This document shows positions 58,457-64,000 of a DNA stretch of 64,000 bases, piece by piece. The notes below the pieces were generated by a model. The model was given only the letters and a program-made list of their open reading frames with translations. It did not search any database and had not been told where the DNA came from. Every line of letters starts with the position of its first letter. The first letter of the stretch is position 1. This DNA is from Impatiens glandulifera (lineage: Eukaryota > Streptophyta > Magnoliopsida > Ericales > Balsaminaceae), in assembly GCF_907164915.1 (NCBI RefSeq), contig NC_061866.1, forward strand, positions 21,182,117 through 21,246,116, in the 5' to 3' direction. The translations under genes and the position numbers were made by a program.

Positions 58457-59201
58457 TACAGGAAATTAATTGGCCGTTTAGTTCAGATAATTAAAATATT
58501 TTTCCAAACAGAACTAATTATCTATTCAAATACCAAAGAAACAACTTATTAGAAACAAAACAAAATGAACATAACTAATACGGTCAGCATAACTCTATCA
58601 AATAATATAACATCAAAGAACCAATTATTCATAACCAGAAGTTTGTCCAGTCATTTCTTAGTTCTTATTACTCAATTTTAGAATCTAAATTGCATCAGAT
58701 GGGTTTACAAATATAACTAACTTCCAAAACTGGTTGAATAAATTAACCATCATTAGTATTAAATTTGTAATTATAACCAATCTCCAAAACTAGTTGAATA
58801 AGATCATAGTTTCATTAGCTCATTTGACATTGTTAAATTGTGATCCCAAATATTGGAGAAACATATAAATTTTTCTTAGGTTAAGAAAAGTACGTAGTTG
58901 TATGTTAGGTTTTAACACAACTGAGAAATGTGCAAAGGTATCATCATATCTTATACATTATACATACTAAACATTCTTGGCGATCCTTGAGTACTATTTA
59001 TCTAATTTATACTATGTAGGAACTATTACAAACATCATTCACTCTAATAATTAATTGAAATCTCAGAATAACTACACAAGAGATTGAATTGAAATTTGAC
59101 GGAAGTGTTTGTTATAACTTAGAACTAGTCATCTAGTTTTTTAGTAGAGAGAAGTCCAGTCAATACATGAGTAAATATGACCTAAAGTTGTTCTCGAGAA
59201 T
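58457..59201. other. Host sequence right of the copia insertion
   Basis: Moderately AT-rich, no recognised gene. Confidence 0.5.
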
Positions 59202-59714
59202 AATTATCCTAAATAGATCCTAATTTAAGTTGTGGGAAATTAAATCTGTGAGAATTATCCTAAATAGATCATAATTTAAGTTGTGGAAAATTAAATCTGA
59301 AGGTAAAAACGTACTTAAATTGTAATCATGAATCCTCTTTCTTTAGAATGGAAATGATCTTTAATCTCTTATTTCCTTAGACTTTCTATAGATGAAATAG
59401 TTCTTCCAATTGATGTATCAATTGTTTTCTCCCACTATTGATGATGGCGCAAATGAGGATTGATTGTACTTCAAATGAGACCATTACCTTTATAAAATAA
59501 TTAATATTATATTAGTTATTATAGTTTTGTTATTTTTAATTTAGTCTCTTCATAAAATTAAAAATACCACTTATGTATCTTCACATTATATTAATGACAA
59601 ATACACATATAAAGCATAAACTTAATTTCATATTAGATCACATTATTTTGACTTATATTAAATATGATATTTGCACAATTATTTATTATACTAGTGACAC
59701 CATAAATTCAAACA
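59202..59714 (-). mobile_element. Diverged LTR relic related to 60756-61252
   Basis: It aligns with the LTR at 60756-61252 from GAATTATCCTAAATAG through TTCTTCCA.TTGATG, TTTTCTC, ATTAGATCACATTATTTTG and GCACAATTATTTATTATACT to AAACAA. The start contains a 51-bp tandem duplication (59202-59303). Ends are poorly preserved. Confidence 0.55.
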
Positions 59715-60286
59715 ACAAATGTTTAGCATCGGTCTCTCTCACTGTTGACGATTGTCAAAATAGTAGAATGGAAGATAGTTACTACTCGCCTCTCTGTTAT
59801 CGATTTCTCTATAATCCTGAAGCTATGCCGACCTTGACTCCACCTTAATGCGTTTTGGATTTGGAGTGAAATAGAGGACCTCAGGGAAGGGAAACAAGTC
59901 TGAACTACGCAAACCTGGAGAATGAGAGTTACAAAGAAAGAAGAAGCAACAAGCATCAAAGTTTTCTCCCTCTCGATTTTCTTCTCGTTTCTATATTGGA
60001 GGGTAGAGTATGCGCGAATGAAAGCTGATTAATGAATAAATTTTATTAAGTGTTATTATGGTTTTTGCGACTACCCATAGATTATTTTATTTTATTTTAA
60101 TTTATATTATTTATAAATTAATTTTATATACATAATTTATTAAATTAATTAGATTTTAACTCTTATATAAAAAATAATTATATTTGATATGTTTAATTAG
60201 TTAAGGGAAAATTTATCTACTATATATATAAATTATTTAATTATAATAATATTAAATATTATCTAAGGATTTTGCTAGAGTAATAT

Positions 60287-60321
<35 letters not shown>

Positions 60322-60755
60322 TAATTAATTATTTTACTGAGTTTTCTACTAATATGTTTTTTTACTTTTTACGAAATTTTTGACGACTATGATTTTCTAT
60401 GAAATTTGCAACAAGTATGATTTTCTACGGAATATTCAACGGTTATAATTTTAAATGAAAAGTGAAAATAATTATATTTGATATGTTTATATATATATAT
60501 ATAAGATTATTTAGTTATAGTTATATAATATTTTATGCAGAATTTTTGCTACGAAAATATTAAATATGTATAAACAAATTATTTATTTGGAGTTTTCTAC
60601 AACTGTGATTTTCTACTGAATACATTACAATATGATTTTTTTTTATGTAATCTACAACGGCTATCATTATCTACGGAATCTGCAATGACTATATTTCAAC
60701 AGGATTCGCAACAGTCATATCTCAATATTTTTCATAAATAATAAAATCAAGCAAG
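59715..60755. repeat. Region with degenerate ~30-bp GATTTTCTACG repeats
   Basis: 60365-60720 has repeated motifs of the form GCAAC(G/A)(A/G)CTATGATTTTCTACGGAAT, alternating with AT-rich spacers including a TA run at 60292-60317. Short CGAC-rich repeats of this type occur in CACTA subterminal regions, including that at 44860-45560. No terminus was found. The first 300 bases contain no recognised gene. Confidence 0.4.
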
Positions 60756-61252
60756 TGTTAGAATTATCCTAATTAGTTTCTAATTTAATGGGTGAGAAAT
60801 TAAAATCTGAATGCGGGAAAGCGTACCTTAATTAATGGAATGTATCTTAATTTGATTGCATGAATCTTCTCTTTCCTTGTAATAGAAAAAAGTCTTTAAT
60901 CTCTCTATTTTTAAACTTTCTTTATGTGGAATGGTTCTTCCATTTGATGAGTAAGTCAATAGTTTTCTCTCTCTATTGATGGGTACGCAAAGGAGAATTG
61001 ACATTTACTTCAAATGGGGACTATTACCATTACATATAACCAACAATAAGTTAGTTATTATGGTTTGACAATTTCTAATTTAGCCCCTTCATAAAATTAG
61101 AAATGTCACTTAGGTATCCTCACTTTATATTCATGAAAAATACACCCATAAGCCATAAACTTAAATTCACATTAGATCACATTATTTTGGCTTATATTAA
61201 ATATGACATATGCACAATTATTTATTATACAAGTGACCCTAAAAATTTAACA
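60756..61252 (-). mobile_element. Copia LTR (3' LTR of a minus-strand element)
   Basis: 497 bp from TGTTAGAATTATCC to AATTTAACA. To its right, in reverse complement, is CCCAGTGGGAGAT, a polypurine tract abutting the LTR start, which places pol on the minus strand to the right. The pol relic there agrees. Confidence 0.75.
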
Positions 61253-62700
61253 ATCTCCCACTGGGTCACGTATGTAAAAAAAATAAATGTATCAACCATA
61301 ATGCGCCTGAAGTTTTATGTCATCTCAATCATATGTTGTATAAACAATTTTATCAATTAAACATATCAATATAGGACCAAAGAGCTCGTCGTTGTATTTA
61401 AGCACAACTAGACCCAACAATGATCACATAAATCAATACAATTAATTGACAAATCATATCATGAATGTGAGGAATGAAAATCCCATGCAAGGTGATGTTT
61501 TCATGTCAATTTTCAACTGGTCCTACTTGACTTTAGTGAGATCATACTTTAAACATAATTATACAAAGTGTAATGAACTGAATAATACTTAATTTCTGAT
61601 CAGAATAAAAAACCTCATAAATATCTATAAAATAACTAAATTGAAAGACAACCAAACTACAAACTCCCACTGAAGTTAGAGATTATCGATCTTTACAACA
61701 CTCATACGAGCAATATTCTTATGACAGACACTGAACGATAAACCCTTTATCAAGAGGTTCATCACCATAGAGTTTGTACATAAATATTTTATAGAAATTT
61801 ATCCACTTTGTATCATTTCTTTCATAAAATAAATTTGATGTCAAAATCACTTAATTTGATGCCTAGTAACATGTCATAAATTTCGCTGCAATAGTGGATG
61901 ACGCCATAAGTGTTTGTTTGACACTTCTTCAAGAAACGACAAAACCAGCTAGCGAAAAATATTATCCGAAGTAGATTTCATATTATTTTGGCATCTCGTA
62001 ATATCGGAGTCAGAATACTCAATGATCTCAAGACTATCCGACTTCCTATATGTGAACATTTAATTCTTAGTTCTTTTCAAATATCTCATAAATATTGTCT
62101 ACTTAATGTCAAGAAAAATTTGTGACAAACAAAATGTCACCCATATATAAATCAATAAATAGACGTTTACTCCCACTAAACTTGTGATGCACAAATAATC
62201 AATTAAATTCACCTCAAAACCAAAAGAGATAATTGTTATTTTGTGAAATTTATGATATCACTAACGAGACGCTTCTTTAAGTCTATAGATGAATTTCTTT
62301 AATTTGCAAACTATATTAATTTGGTCTCTCGACTCAAAGTTTTCTCATTGCACCAAATTATTTTTCAATGTCTCTATTGAAAAACTCCTTAACATCTATT
62401 ATGGTGAAGCTCCATATCAAAATATGCAACGAGTACAATAAATTATCCTTAAAGAGTAAATCAATTAAACTAGATTGTCATAAAGACACTTGATTTTGAG
62501 GTTGTTAAGTTTGTACTTAATGAATTTGATCAATATTGTCTTGTTACTCTTCATTTTTAAACATTATCATCAATATCAATAAAATCCTTATCAATGTCAA
62601 AAAACACTTGAGATATAAATCAAATCATCCACAATATGAATTATTGATCTAAATCATTTTTACAGACTAAATCATTTCTCCCCTCAAACTCAATATCCTC
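61253..62700 (-). pseudogene. Copia pol relic (reverse transcriptase end and RNase H)
   Basis: Minus-strand fragments include YLRRTKN, YRKSDSLEIIEYSDSD (about 61985-62065), the start of copia RNase H with its catalytic Asp region, then KSTSDNIF and FLEEVSNKHLWRHP (about 61880-61960). Many stops and frameshifts are present. Sequence upstream (right) toward 62700 shows further weak pol traces. No second LTR lies within the window. Confidence 0.65.
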
Positions 62701-63414
62701 AAAAATAAAAATATTAAAGTCTTGTCTAAAAGAAAAAACTATCTTTAAGTTGACATCATAAAAGTTATAGCCCTTAATTATTTAGGATATTCAAAAAAAT
62801 AGTTGCTCACATTTATAAACTTAATAACAACTAAATTCAAATAATGATTTATCCCATCTCAAAATACTTAATGCAACATACTAATAGTATTTTGGTGTAA
62901 TGATCAAACATTAATAATAAGACATGTCAAATAATCAATCTATCTTTGGATGGATTAATTATCACATAAATAAGACTTTATAGTTATTACATATTTACCA
63001 TCACAAGTATTAATGCAATTCTGTCAATTAATTATCACATGAATTACACAATACTACCATTCAAATTTTTCTGTATCAATTAATACAATCCAAATAATGA
63101 ACAATAATATCATTAATTTGAATTTAAATGTTATATTATTGTATAATTCAAATCAATAATATATGATTTTCCAAAAAAACATATAATTTATTTTATTATA
63201 AAAAATAAAATTATACCATAAACCAAATCTTACTTCTTGAATATGAAATTTGTAATATCTTATATTAATTAAATTAAATAATAAATCTTCAAGATTTATT
63301 TGACCAAATTTCAAATATTAGCCTAAATCCATTTATTAATTAATTTATTAATAATCATTAACCTTAATTTTTTAATCCTAAAATAAAGGATATAATTAAA
63401 ATTTTATTATATAA

Positions 63415-63458
<44 letters not shown>

Positions 63459-64000
63459 TAATCCCTTCCTTCCTTGACAACAAATATCACTAATAATTAA
63501 CCATAAATTTAAAACATAAAACAGAGAATTCATCTTTTAACGAGAAAATCTAAACTTTAAAACAGAGAATTCCTCTTTTAACTAGAAAATCTAAACGAGA
63601 ATCTAATTATCCATAAATCAATCTAGTAAATATTATTAAATAACATCATAAATCTTTATATTCTTTATTCAATTATTACATATTATTAGGAGAGAGAAAA
63701 TTAGAATATTGAGATCTTATCTTAATAATCGTAAAATTCAAATATCCTTTAATTTATCAATTTATCGTCAGTATATATATATATAATCCGACTAACATGC
63801 TTTTAAATTATCTACAAATTAAAATTCATAAATTATCTACAAATTATATCATTCTAAAGAATCCAAATATCCCGAATCTAGGGATCTTATCTTAATAATA
63901 TAATAACTAGTCAAAATAGATAATTATAATATATCGTAAATCTCTATCTCCAGTCTTAATTAATCTTAAATATATAATCGTTCATCTAACTTATCGAGAG
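62701..64000. other. AT-rich sequence to the window edge
   Basis: May be the continuation of the minus-strand copia element, but no domain is recognisable. It contains a TA run at about 63419-63454 and a short direct duplication (AAACAGAGAATTC.TCTTTTAAC) near 63521-63580. Confidence 0.4.

Overview
The window is plant nuclear DNA, very probably from an eudicot. It is strongly AT-rich and has one intact multi-exon housekeeping gene with short plant-type introns. Almost everything else is decayed plant transposons: Ty3/gypsy chromovirus, Ty1/copia, L1-type LINE, CACTA, Helitron, MULE/FAR1, pogo-like and MITEs. Nothing in the sequence fixes the species. A run of exactly 500 N (14298-14797) is a scaffold-gap placeholder.

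Layout. 1-4900: AT-rich intergenic DNA with one possible terminal exon (1092-1464). 4950-6570: a copia LTR remnant beside two broken pogo-like transposase ends. 7017-9099 (minus): the only convincing intact gene, an eight-exon AIR synthase (PurM/PUR5, purine synthesis, probably plastid-targeted), 397 aa after splicing. 10733-11287: a Tourist-like MITE. 14798-15700: part of a phage-type RNA polymerase of the kind carried by linear mitochondrial plasmids, running in frame into a decayed gypsy chromovirus (15708-19322). The chromovirus is followed by a truncated Helitron copy.

21160-34440 is a deep nest. A FAR1/MULE-type gene (minus) is cut in two, and its halves are collinear across an 11.9 kb insertion. 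The insertion is a minus-strand LINE with ORF1 and a 3' UTR but apparently no ORF2. Its 3' UTR holds a 5'-truncated L1 (plus, 22043-29136, 12-bp target-site duplication). That L1's ORF2 holds a 2.28 kb solo copia-type LTR (5-bp duplication AGTTA), inflated by about 39 copies of a 28-bp palindromic minisatellite. The LINE ORF1 is separately split by a 2.38 kb CACTA element (29949-32329, duplication AAT).

36412-47100 holds a 317-bp tandem duplication, AT-rich DNA, a copia relic and a second CACTA-like region. 48213-58451 is a copia element with a 5-bp duplication (ATAAA). Its 5' LTR is split by a 4.54 kb Helitron (48432-52969) built of tandem 310-470 bp units with tRNA-like pol III boxes, and a second 451-bp Helitron sits inside that one. 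Both Helitron insertions are between A and T without duplication, and intact copies in the window show the empty sites. 58457-64000 holds copia LTRs and a minus-strand pol relic.

There are no operons or gene cassettes. The interest lies in the insertion chronology, two palindromic satellites, the RNA polymerase fragment, the ORF1-only LINE and the Helitron with an amplified tRNA-like module.
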